This document shows, piece by piece, positions 37,505 to 44,537 of a DNA stretch of 64,000 nucleotides. The DNA is from Paracrocinitomix mangrovi. GTDB lineage: Bacteria > Bacteroidota > Bacteroidia > Flavobacteriales_D > Crocinitomicaceae. The DNA is taken from positions 1,612,001-1,676,000 of the forward strand of contig NZ_CP091819.1 of NCBI RefSeq assembly GCF_019740355.2. The letters are read 5' to 3'. The stretch's first letter is position 1. Every line of letters begins with the position of its first letter. The notes under the pieces were generated by a model. The model had not been told where the DNA came from. It worked only from the letters and a program-made list of their open reading frames with translations, and did not search any database. Both the position numbers and the translations under genes were made by a program.

Positions 37505-38277
37505 GACTTATCCATTTGAACAAGCCTTTCAAGTCTATCTTTTTTCTTTACTCCAATATTTTGTTTACCTGCTATAATTAGCACTACAGACATTTTAGGA
37601 CGCTTCTTGCACAAAAGTGACGTTTCATCCATTTTTACCGCGATCCCTATTCTTGAGAATTCTCTGGAATATAGTTCGTTCATAACTCGGCTTCGTTCAA
37701 TTCGATTAAAAAACTCGTCTACCATTTGTAGTTCAGTTTTAGCATAAATTGGCAAAGGCTCTTCATAATCATCATGTTCTGGATCTTTTACTTTTGGATA
37801 TTCACCTTCATATAACTGTAAAGGATTATCCTCATTCTTACGATCAAAATAATACTTGTGGCCTGGACTAAAATCAAGTAAATCTACTTGAAAGGCATAT
37901 GAATAAAACCTCCTATACTTTACTTCTTGCAATTTCAAAGCATAATTAATAATCCTTTGTTCTTTATTCCATTGATGTCTTTTTTTAAACTTAGAAGAGC
38001 TATAATTTAAGACAGCCGAATTGCAAATTTTGTTCAGTAATGTGTCTTGTTCAAAATCAGTAATCAACTTCTTATTCAATTTGTCTTTAAAAGAACTCAA
38101 TATAAATCCGGATATTTCCTCCCTATCTAAATGGAATAGGTCCAACCTTTGATTCGTTCCATCTAACAACTTATACTCAATTCCTTCAGACTGATTAAGA
38201 TGAACTAAAAAGTTGCGATACTGTGGAAAAGCTACAACAGATAACAAAAGTGATATGTAGACTAAACTAAATCTCAT
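37495..38277 (-). CDS. Secreted protein of unknown function, coupled to LRR gene
   Basis: A 260-residue exported protein (signal peptide to about residue 18). No family is recognised with confidence. Residues about 50-110 and 185-235 (VDEFFNRIERSRVMNEL, FSRIGIAVKMDETSLL and MSVVLIIAG) faintly recall the helix plus IGIAV-strand arrangement of CAP/SCP domains, but the catalytic-type histidines are not evident. The centre is charged with many Tyr and Glu. Its ATG overlaps the stop of the LRR gene (ATGA), so the pair is translated together and may act together at the cell surface or in the periplasm. Confidence 0.65.
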   Translation of the reverse strand: MRFSLVYISLLLSVVAFPQYRNFLVHLNQSEGIEYKLLDGTNQRLDLFHLDREEISGFILSSFKDKLNKKLITDFEQDTLLNKICNSAVLNYSSSKFKKRHQWNKEQRIINYALKLQEVKYRRFYSYAFQVDLLDFSPGHKYYFDRKNEDNPLQLYEGEYPKVKDPEHDDYEEPLPIYAKTELQMVDEFFNRIERSRVMNELYSREFSRIGIAVKMDETSLLCKKRPKMSVVLIIAGKQNIGVKKKDRLERLVQMDKSYE

Positions 38278-40856
38278 TCTTCACTCGTAAATATTTCTCT
38301 TAAATTATCGTCTTCTGTTTGAGGATCTAGCATTTGAACCTCCATTCTACCCTCACGTATTTTTTGTACCCAAGATTTAAACACACCAATACCAGCTGAG
38401 GCAAAAAATACTACAATGATATTTTTTGAATTCTTATCAAAATAAGGTTTGTTTTCCTGATCAGGATCAAAGGTTAGTACTCCATTTTGCGATTTATCAA
38501 CTAACACAATTTTCTCCACCTCATCATTGATCATTCCGCCGGCTACTGAGCTAAATTCAGAAGCCATCTCTGTTGGAGCTACCATTCTAGTTCTTGCATC
38601 ACAATTCCACAAACCAAAACCTCTAATTTCTATACTTCTCTTTACACTTCCCAAATCCACAATTCTTGGGTCTGATTGTCTGATTTCAAACACTCTTTTT
38701 TGGCGAGCAACTTCTGCAGCTAATGCTCTTTCTTTCATCCCTTTTTTTAATCGCTCTAATTTTGGTTTGATCTTAAAAAAGTTTTTTCTCTTTTCTCTCA
38801 CATACCTTTTATAACTCAATTGATACCTGTTAAACTTGGATACTATCTCCTTATGAATTGCAGATTGAGAATTAGTTCTTGTTTTAAATAAGACAGGAAT
38901 ATTTACCAATGAATCTTTAAACTTAAAAGTCAGATCCATATTGTCATTTTCATAATCCGGGCTTAATTTAAGCTCAGTTATATAATGAGGACCTTCTTTA
39001 GTATACATTCTAGATTTAGATTTTTTAGACTTTAATTTACTGTATTGACCATTGCAATAAGCTCCCAAATTCTCTATAAAATCATGATAATGATCTGCAC
39101 TGTCTCCATCATATACAAAGCGCATATTTGACATGTATTCATTATGAAAAGTTCTGTTGTAAACCATTAGTTTGTCACCATTATCAATGATCTTACTTTT
39201 ATCATCCCAAAATGTATATAACTGGGTAAAACCTATTTCAAAATCTTTGAAGCGCTCTCCTTTTTTCACGTACGGAACAAACCTGTCAGCAATATATTCT
39301 ACCTGAACATTTTGTAAATCACCATAATCAATCAGCATTATTGAATCCAACTTAGATTGATCTAATTGAAATACCTTTTTAACATTATCCGTTGAAGCTG
39401 TTGCTTGCCATGAACCTTCCTGATCCATTTGCCAAACTTGCATGTCTTGATTTCCATTTTGAGAGATTAAAGTGGCATTGATAGGCTGATTTGGATTAAC
39501 TTCCAACTTTTCACCATCATTTGTTTCTGCCTCTAACTTAAACATCCCACCAGAAGACAACATAAAAGGCTCATCATCAAATGAAGTTGTCATAGTTATT
39601 CCAGATAAAAATATATCTACAGGATCAAAATACTCTGTATATGACATTTTCACTTCTCCGTCATAAACCTCTCCATTTGAAGTGACAAATGCATTTTCAG
39701 GAATGTCAAAAATTGTTTTTCCCATTTTTAAATTTTGGGGAACTCCTGCTTTAATTGTAGCGATTTGCGGCTTTGGTTCTAATCCGGGAATAGGAGGTTT
39801 AATTCCTTTAGATTCTTGAATAGGTTCAGAATAAACCAGATTGAGATCAGGTTTGATACTAAGCACATGATCAATACTTTTTTGACTCACATTATTCCCT
39901 CTAACATCTACCCATTTAACATTTTCCAATTCTGTAATTTGATCTATTGAACTTAACTCATTTCCTCTTATGTCAATTGAGTCAACATCAATGTTTAAAA
40001 AAGACCTCAGGAATAGCGGATCAGTTCTTCTAAATGCAATTTTTTCAAGAGAAGTTGAATTAAGCTCCTCTACCACTTCTAAAGGTTTATTGAAAACACA
40101 ATTATCAAAAGTAATTCGCTTTAAACGCGAAGATTTTCCACTTGTTGGAAACTCACTGATCATGCTATTTTTAATTACCACTTCAGTACCCATGTAATAT
40201 TGAAAAGCATCAGGAATCATTGACAAATCTGAAATGATTAATTTATCAATCTTGTCCAGATAGCTTATATTCAGCATTAAACCCTCCGTTTCTAAATCCT
40301 TATTTCCAGAAACATCCAAATACTTTAAAGACCACCATTTAGATACCAACCAACTAATACTTCTTAGTTTATTATTAGAAAAGTTAGCCTCTTCCAATTT
40401 TGTTAAATGCATCATTTTATATGGCAGCACACTTATGTAATTGTTTGAAGCATTAATTCTCTCCAATTTCTCATGTCTTGCCACACCTTCTGGCAAATAA
40501 AACAAAGCACAATTCTCAAGATTAACTTCTCTGAGCTGAAATTTTGCACTATCTAACAATGCATCTAACGATCTGGGACTAATATTTTGATTTTCTGATA
40601 AATCAAGAACTTTTAGATTTGCCAGTTTACCAACTTGCCAAGGAATTGTAACAAAACCATTGTTACTCAAATTCAAAACCTGTAAATTTTTACATGCCAG
40701 AATCTCATTTGGAAATTCCACTATTCCTTTATTGGATAAATCTATTTCAGTAACACTTACAGAATTACCTTTTATTTGTTCAATTGAAGTTACTTTGATT
40801 GCTTTTGAAGTGGACACCAAGCAAACTACAAATAAAGTGAATGCGACTTTTTTCAT
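38274..40856 (-). CDS. Leucine-rich-repeat envelope protein
   Basis: An 860-residue exported protein (signal peptide MKKVAFTLFVVCLVSTSKA). Leucine-rich repeats fill about 25-340, with clear repeats such as NLQVLNLSNNGFVTIPWQVGKL and NLKVLDLSENQNI. A beta-rich domain follows at about 370-500 (GKTIFDIPENAFVTSNGE; VKMSYTEYFDPVDIFLSGI), a type often seen in Bacteroidota surface proteins. The C-terminal 350 residues are charged with helical stretches (KRYVREKRKNFFKIKPKLERL) and are not recognised. There is no sorting domain, so it may stay in the periplasm or be held by another route. Probably binds protein ligands through the LRR part. Confidence 0.8.
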   Translation of the reverse strand: MKKVAFTLFVVCLVSTSKAIKVTSIEQIKGNSVSVTEIDLSNKGIVEFPNEILACKNLQVLNLSNNGFVTIPWQVGKLANLKVLDLSENQNISPRSLDALLDSAKFQLREVNLENCALFYLPEGVARHEKLERINASNNYISVLPYKMMHLTKLEEANFSNNKLRSISWLVSKWWSLKYLDVSGNKDLETEGLMLNISYLDKIDKLIISDLSMIPDAFQYYMGTEVVIKNSMISEFPTSGKSSRLKRITFDNCVFNKPLEVVEELNSTSLEKIAFRRTDPLFLRSFLNIDVDSIDIRGNELSSIDQITELENVKWVDVRGNNVSQKSIDHVLSIKPDLNLVYSEPIQESKGIKPPIPGLEPKPQIATIKAGVPQNLKMGKTIFDIPENAFVTSNGEVYDGEVKMSYTEYFDPVDIFLSGITMTTSFDDEPFMLSSGGMFKLEAETNDGEKLEVNPNQPINATLISQNGNQDMQVWQMDQEGSWQATASTDNVKKVFQLDQSKLDSIMLIDYGDLQNVQVEYIADRFVPYVKKGERFKDFEIGFTQLYTFWDDKSKIIDNGDKLMVYNRTFHNEYMSNMRFVYDGDSADHYHDFIENLGAYCNGQYSKLKSKKSKSRMYTKEGPHYITELKLSPDYENDNMDLTFKFKDSLVNIPVLFKTRTNSQSAIHKEIVSKFNRYQLSYKRYVREKRKNFFKIKPKLERLKKGMKERALAAEVARQKRVFEIRQSDPRIVDLGSVKRSIEIRGFGLWNCDARTRMVAPTEMASEFSSVAGGMINDEVEKIVLVDKSQNGVLTFDPDQENKPYFDKNSKNIIVVFFASAGIGVFKSWVQKIREGRMEVQMLDPQTEDDNLREIFTSEE

Positions 40857-41005
40857 AATGTACCGATTAGTTCAGTTTTATCTGTTTAGATCAGTTCCGG
40901 GGAAATCTCTATTATGTAATGTAAAACATCCTAAAAGGTAACCTTGTTACATATGAAATATTAATTAGTGTTAAACATGAACGGCAAATAAAAGCCAATA
41001 TTACT

Positions 41006-42061
41006 TTATTGACAAATTAATGCGTAAACCAGAAAACTGGCCAGCCAATGACTGCCCATATAATCACTACCTAACACCTGCTCTTTAGATGAATTGATAT
41101 GCTCATCACCTATTTTGTTTAGATGATTTAACTTTTTAGGCAGCTTTTTAGCAATATTGTAAAGACACCATGCTCTAGAAAAATTTAATCCATCCAAATG
41201 AACAAGTTTACCGTCTGTTCTATCCAACACTTTTCCGGGTTCTAAAGTAAATTCACTATCAAACAATTGGGGCATAAAAGATTCAAGCCATTTTTTAAAA
41301 TCTTTTTCATCAAGCACTTTTGACATAAGTTCTGCTTCTTGCAAACAAGGAGATATAAAATCAAACCCACTTGGCTCCCAGCTAATTGGGCAACCATTAT
41401 CAGAGAGATAAAAATCTTTAGCCCTTTTGATTATCAATTCTTCAAATTCTTTATCACCAATTTCTCTTGCATAATCCAGGGCGAAGGACAACCCAAAAGC
41501 TGTATTGGTGTGTTCACCTACTCTGATTGGATAAACCATTTTTGGTAAAAATGTCTTATAATTTTTGACTATTTCATCTACCAAGGATTGTAAATTTTCA
41601 GACAATTTATGAGTGGAATTGTGCTTTGATTTTTTCAATTCAACTTGTAGTTTTAATATCCATGCCCAACCATAAGTGCGTTCAAAAGATTTATTGAGTT
41701 TTGGCATAAAATACAGTAATTCTTTCTGAACTTTAGGAATCTGAAACTGTTCATCAAACAAATCAATCACCTCTTTTTCAAGCGTTGTTCCAGGATACTT
41801 ATTCAATAAACTCGCTAGTAGCCAATGACCGTGTACAGAAGAATGCCAGTCAAAACATCCATAAAAAATTGGGTGCAGTTCACTTGGTGATTGCAAATGA
41901 GAAGAGTCTGTTAATGTTTGATTGAGTTTGTTTGGATACTCCTTATGGATACATTCTATGGGAACTTTTGCCAGTTTATACATCTTTTCATATGAAGTAT
42001 CTACTTGTCCAAAAACAGTTTTAAGCCCAACAGCAAATACAAAAAATAAAATCCTTTTCAT
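41006..42061 (-). CDS. DUF2891 family protein
   Basis: A 351-residue protein with a signal peptide (to about residue 19, TVFGQ) and the DUF2891 pattern: HPIFYGCFDWHSSVHGHWLLA at about 64-84, FERTYGWAWILKL near 128, HTNTAFGLSFALDYA near 185, and SGFDFISPCLQEAELM. The family is predicted to fold as an alpha/alpha toroid like glycan-processing enzymes, and the conserved His and Glu residues would suit catalysis, but no activity is established to my knowledge. Single gene, divergent from the CpsB-type phosphatase. Confidence 0.85.
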   Translation of the reverse strand: MKRILFFVFAVGLKTVFGQVDTSYEKMYKLAKVPIECIHKEYPNKLNQTLTDSSHLQSPSELHPIFYGCFDWHSSVHGHWLLASLLNKYPGTTLEKEVIDLFDEQFQIPKVQKELLYFMPKLNKSFERTYGWAWILKLQVELKKSKHNSTHKLSENLQSLVDEIVKNYKTFLPKMVYPIRVGEHTNTAFGLSFALDYAREIGDKEFEELIIKRAKDFYLSDNGCPISWEPSGFDFISPCLQEAELMSKVLDEKDFKKWLESFMPQLFDSEFTLEPGKVLDRTDGKLVHLDGLNFSRAWCLYNIAKKLPKKLNHLNKIGDEHINSSKEQVLGSDYMGSHWLASFLVYALICQ

Positions 42062-42101
42062 ACCATAAAGTTAATAAGCTAAGTAATACCAAAATGCATC
42101 T

Positions 42102-42109
42102 TATATTTG
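42102..42109 (+). promoter_or_regulatory. -7 box of the CpsB-type phosphatase gene
   Basis: TATATTTG, an exact TAnnTTTG match, is 18 bases upstream of the ATG at 42128 in the short gap between two divergent genes. Confidence 0.45.
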
Positions 42110-42127
42110 TAGAAACTTCCCTTGAAG

Positions 42128-42871
42128 ATGAGCCTCTTTAAAAAATTATTCGGTGGAACTAAGCTTGAGCCTATAGACTTGAGCATTATAAAAACAGACC
42201 TTCACTCTCATCTTATACCTGGGATTGATGATGGATCAAAAAGCATGGAAGACAGTTTAGCCATGCTTAGAAAATTCAAATCACTTGGTTACCAAAAGGT
42301 AATTACCACACCACATATAATGATAGATTATTATAAAAATAATCCGGAAATTATATTGGGTGGTCTTGAAAAGGTAAGGGAAGCCTTGAAAACCGAAAAC
42401 ATAGACATTGAAATAGAGGCTGCAGCAGAATATTATTTGGACCCACATTTTGAAGAGCTTATCGCCAAAAAGGAACTATTGACTTTTGGTGATAATCATA
42501 TATTATTTGAGCTTTCATTCATGGAAGAGCCTCCAAGGGTAAAAGACACTATTTTTTCTTTAATAACTGAAGGTTACAAACCCATTTTGGCTCATGTAGA
42601 AAGATATCCTTTTTATCATAGTAAATGGGACATTATAGAAGAGCTTAAATCAAGGGATTGTTTATTACAATTAAACATCAATTCATTATCCGGACAGTAT
42701 GGTCCACAGGTTAAAAAGATGGCTGAACAGCTTATTGAAAAGGAACTTATTGATGTTATTGGCTCAGACTGTCATCACATGGGACATTTAGAGATGATGG
42801 ACGGACTGAGAACCAATAAACATTTGCATACCATTGCCTCAAAAACCAATCTTTTAAATAAGACTTTATAA
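42128..42871 (+). CDS. CpsB/YwqE-type tyrosine-protein phosphatase (PHP fold)
   Basis: A 247-residue metal-dependent phosphatase. DLHSHLIPGIDDG at about 24-36 carries the first metal ligands (H26, H28) and is the family signature; TTPH near 58-61, the glutamate in EAAAEYYLD, HVERYP, and SDCHHMGH near the C-terminus provide the rest. CpsB-type enzymes dephosphorylate the tyrosine kinase (Wzc/CpsD) that controls capsule or exopolysaccharide chain length. No such kinase is in this window. The ATG at 42128 is preferred to a TTG two codons earlier. It lies just before the tandem small-RNA array. Confidence 0.9.
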   Translation: MSLFKKLFGGTKLEPIDLSIIKTDLHSHLIPGIDDGSKSMEDSLAMLRKFKSLGYQKVITTPHIMIDYYKNNPEIILGGLEKVREALKTENIDIEIEAAAEYYLDPHFEELIAKKELLTFGDNHILFELSFMEEPPRVKDTIFSLITEGYKPILAHVERYPFYHSKWDIIEELKSRDCLLQLNINSLSGQYGPQVKKMAEQLIEKELIDVIGSDCHHMGHLEMMDGLRTNKHLHTIASKTNLLNKTL

Positions 42872-42903
42872 ACAGCTTCAATTCCACTCTTCGGAAAAAG
42901 CTG

Positions 42904-43105
42904 TTCATTCACCGATATTTTCGTACAACTCATCCAAATGGACAAACAAAAGCTACTCACTATTAGTATCTTAGGGTAAGAGCTACGGACGAGTAGCCGC
43001 ATTAAAACGAGATACATTTTTCATCATAATATTTAAGATAATCTATTTATAGATTGAGGTTCAAAAGGGAAAAGAAGGCTACCAAGACAACGGGTAGCCT
43101 TTTTT
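42904..43105 (+). ncRNA. Tandem small RNA candidate, unit 1
   Basis: CATTCACCGA starts at 42906 and ACAACTCATC at 42925. The middle carries a hairpin AGCTAC-GGACGA-GTAGC (42981-42997), different from that of the other units. The conserved block AGATTGAGGTTCAAAAGGGA starts at 43051. The terminator stem AAGGCTACC/GGTAGCCTT (43075-43083 with 43093-43101) differs in sequence from the other units but pairs perfectly, which supports selection for structure. Exact 5' end unknown. Confidence 0.6.
43075..43105 (+). terminator. Intrinsic terminator, array unit 1
   Basis: A 9-bp stem AAGGCTACC/GGTAGCCTT with a 9-base loop and a T6 tract. Confidence 0.88.
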
Positions 43106-43128
43106 ATTTCATTCTTATTTCAAAAGAT

Positions 43129-43328
43129 GTCATTCAACGAGTAAATTTTGCAACTTATCTGAATTAGATATTAAGACAAGTTGATGCTACCTATATTTGA
43201 ATTGTCACAAGGAAACAATGTGACATTTGAATAGAAAAGTATACAACAAAAATATTTAAGATTATCTTTTTATAGATTGAGGTTCAAAAGGGAAAAGAAG
43301 GCTGCGTGACATCACTGCAGCCTTTTTT
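43129..43328 (+). ncRNA. Tandem small RNA candidate, unit 2
   Basis: CATTCAACGAG starts at 43131 and the second block reads GCAACTTATCT at 43150-43160. A TATATTTG -7-like box lies at 43192-43199, followed by a 7-bp hairpin TGTCACA/TGTGACA (43203-43225). The conserved 3' block starts at 43274. Terminator stem AAGGCTGC/GCAGCCTT (43298-43305 with 43317-43324), then T residues to 43328. The internal box leaves open a shorter transcript of about 120 bases. Confidence 0.6.
43298..43328 (+). terminator. Intrinsic terminator, array unit 2
   Basis: An 8-bp stem AAGGCTGC/GCAGCCTT with an inner TGA/TCA pairing possibility in the loop, and T6. Confidence 0.88.
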
Positions 43329-43363
43329 ATTTGTATCAATTTTCACCTAAAATATCCATGGAT

Positions 43364-43566
43364 GTCATTCAACGAGAAATCATAACAACTCATCTGAAAA
43401 TCAAAAATTAATTAAAGATCTACCCTTAAATTTGAAGTAGTTATTTGAAAGAAGGGGAAGTGATGCTGTTTCCGGCAAAACTTTAAAAAATATTTAAAAT
43501 AATCTTTTTATAGATTGAGGTTCAAAAGGGAAAAGAAGGCTGCGTGACATCACTGCGGCCTTTTTT
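43364..43566 (+). ncRNA. Tandem small RNA candidate, unit 3
   Basis: CATTCAACGAG starts at 43366 and ACAACTCATCT at 43385. A TAAATTTG box lies at 43427-43434 in the position of the box in unit 2. A short stem GGAAG/TTTCC encloses TGATGCTG (43456-43473). The conserved 3' block starts at 43512, and the terminator stem is AAGGCTGC/GCGGCCTT (43536-43543 with 43555-43562). Nearly identical to unit 4 over more than 180 bases. Confidence 0.6.
43536..43566 (+). terminator. Intrinsic terminator, array unit 3
   Basis: An 8-bp stem AAGGCTGC/GCGGCCTT including one G-T pair, and T6. Same loop as unit 2. Confidence 0.88.
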
Positions 43567-43601
43567 ATTTGTATGCATTTTCAACTGAAATATTCTTAGA
43601 T

Positions 43602-43802
43602 GTCATTCAACGAGAAATCATAACAACTCATCTGAAAATCAAAATTTAATGAAGGATCTATCCTTAAATTTGAAGTAGTTATTTGAAAGAAAGGGAAGTG
43701 ATGCTGTTTCCGGCAAAACTTTAAAAAATATTTAAAATAATCTTTTTATAGATTGAGGTTCAAAAGGGAAAAGAAGGCTGCTCAGATTGGGTAGCCTTTT
43801 TT
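43602..43802 (+). ncRNA. Tandem small RNA candidate, unit 4
   Basis: CATTCAACGAG starts at 43604, ACAACTCATCT at 43623 and the conserved 3' block at 43750. It differs from unit 3 by only a handful of substitutions up to the terminator, whose loop and right arm are different: AAGGCTGC/GTAGCCTT (43774-43781 with 43791-43798), keeping the stem through a G-T pair. The TAAATTTG box is preserved. Confidence 0.6.
43774..43802 (+). terminator. Intrinsic terminator, array unit 4
   Basis: An 8-bp stem AAGGCTGC/GTAGCCTT including one G-T pair, with a loop unlike units 2 and 3, and T6. Confidence 0.88.
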
Positions 43803-43840
43803 ATTTTGAAGTATTTAAAACCTGATAAAGAGCATTTTTA

Positions 43841-44038
43841 TCCATTCACCGAGATTTTTTTACAACTCATCTTAAAACATAAAAAAATTCAAATAAGAGT
43901 AAGTAAATTGATATCAGTTAACCGCTTTGGGATTATGTGCGGAAAACCGAAATAACTCTAAAACATAACATAATTTATCTTTTTATAGATTGAGGTTCAA
44001 AAGGGAAAAGGGCTGCGTGACAAACTGCAGCCTTTTTT
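43841..44038 (+). ncRNA. Tandem small RNA candidate, unit 5
   Basis: CATTCACCGAG starts at 43843 and ACAACTCATCT at 43862. A hairpin CCGC/GCGG (43922-43942) occupies the middle. The conserved 3' block starts at 43987 and is followed by a shortened spacer (AAAAGGGCTGC). Terminator stem GGCTGC/GCAGCC (44011-44016 with 44027-44032) with six T residues. The convergent YqeY-like gene ends 7 bases after the T tract. Confidence 0.6.
44009..44038 (+). terminator. Intrinsic terminator, array unit 5
   Basis: A 6-bp GC-rich stem GGCTGC/GCAGCC with a 10-base loop and T6. It may also help end the convergent YqeY-like gene. Confidence 0.85.
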
Positions 44039-44044
44039 GTTTTT

Positions 44045-44491
44045 TTACTTATTAAGTTCTTGCTTAACGATATCTGAAATTACTTTACCATCAGCCTTTC
44101 CGTTCAACTGCCCCATTATTGGTCCCATTACTTTACCCATATCCTGAGGTCCGCTAGCTCCAACTGCTGCAATTTTTTCTTGCACTACTTTTCTAATTTC
44201 ATCCTCTGACATTTGCTCCGGCATATATGCGGCAATTACTTCAGCTTGAAATTTTTCATCTGCAGCTAAATCTTCTCGTCCTTCTTTGATATACAAATCA
44301 TAAGTATCCATTCTTTGCTTGTACAATTTCATGATGACTTTATTCTCTGTATCTTCTGTAACTTCTCCTCCTCCACTTGTTGCTTCTAATAGCAGTTTAG
44401 ATTTAATATCTCTTAATGCAGCTAACTTATCTGCCTCTTTGGCTTTCATTGCTGTCTTGATGTCTTCGTTGATTTGTTCTGTTAAACTCAT
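44045..44491 (-). CDS. GatB/YqeY domain protein
   Basis: A 148-residue cytoplasmic helical protein with the YqeY pattern: N-terminal helix LTEQINEDIKTAMKAKEADKLAALRDIKSKLL, the YIKEGREDLAADEKFQAEVIAAYMPEQMSEDEI middle, and the GPQDMGKVMGPIMGQLNGKADGK loop near the C-terminus. It resembles the tRNA-binding C-terminal domain of the GatB amidotransferase subunit, but the free-standing protein has no settled function. Single gene, ending against the last unit of the repeat array. Confidence 0.92.
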   Translation of the reverse strand: MSLTEQINEDIKTAMKAKEADKLAALRDIKSKLLLEATSGGGEVTEDTENKVIMKLYKQRMDTYDLYIKEGREDLAADEKFQAEVIAAYMPEQMSEDEIRKVVQEKIAAVGASGPQDMGKVMGPIMGQLNGKADGKVISDIVKQELNK

Positions 44492-44537
44492 TTGACTTCA
44501 ATTTGAATTTGAAGCTATAAAGTTCACCATTTTGAAA

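Larger units (their letters stand above)
42872..44044 (+). repeat. Five-unit tandem array of a terminator-ending sequence, no convincing gene
   Basis: This 1.17-kb stretch holds five head-to-tail copies of a unit of about 200 bases repeating every 235-240 bases. Every unit begins with CATTCAMCGA, has ACAACTCATC exactly 19 bases further on (one variant copy reads GCAACTTATC), then 124-127 bases later AGATTGAGGTTCAAAAGGGAA, and ends in a GC-rich hairpin with six T residues. The interior between conserved ends differs between units except in units 3 and 4, which are nearly identical. No open frame is shared by the units. The terminators point to transcription from the plus strand. Confidence 0.9.

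Noticed and set aside
40938-40950. Dyad GTAAC-CTT-GTTAC upstream of the LRR gene
   Set aside because: Short (5 bp arms) and not near a recognisable promoter box; could be an operator but support is too thin.
42775-43017. 80-residue minus-strand open frame spanning the start of the repeat array
   Set aside because: It overlaps the end of the CpsB-type gene antisense and part of unit 1, with no family features.
43364-43387. Tiny reading frame MSFNEKS in units 3 and 4
   Set aside because: Only seven codons, cut to five in unit 2 and absent from units 1 and 5, so not a shared peptide.
42872-44044. CRISPR-like or integron-cassette-like array
   Set aside because: Period is about 235-240 bases, not 60-75; interiors are homologous in part, terminators end each unit, and there are no cas genes, no integrase and no attC-like cassette genes.
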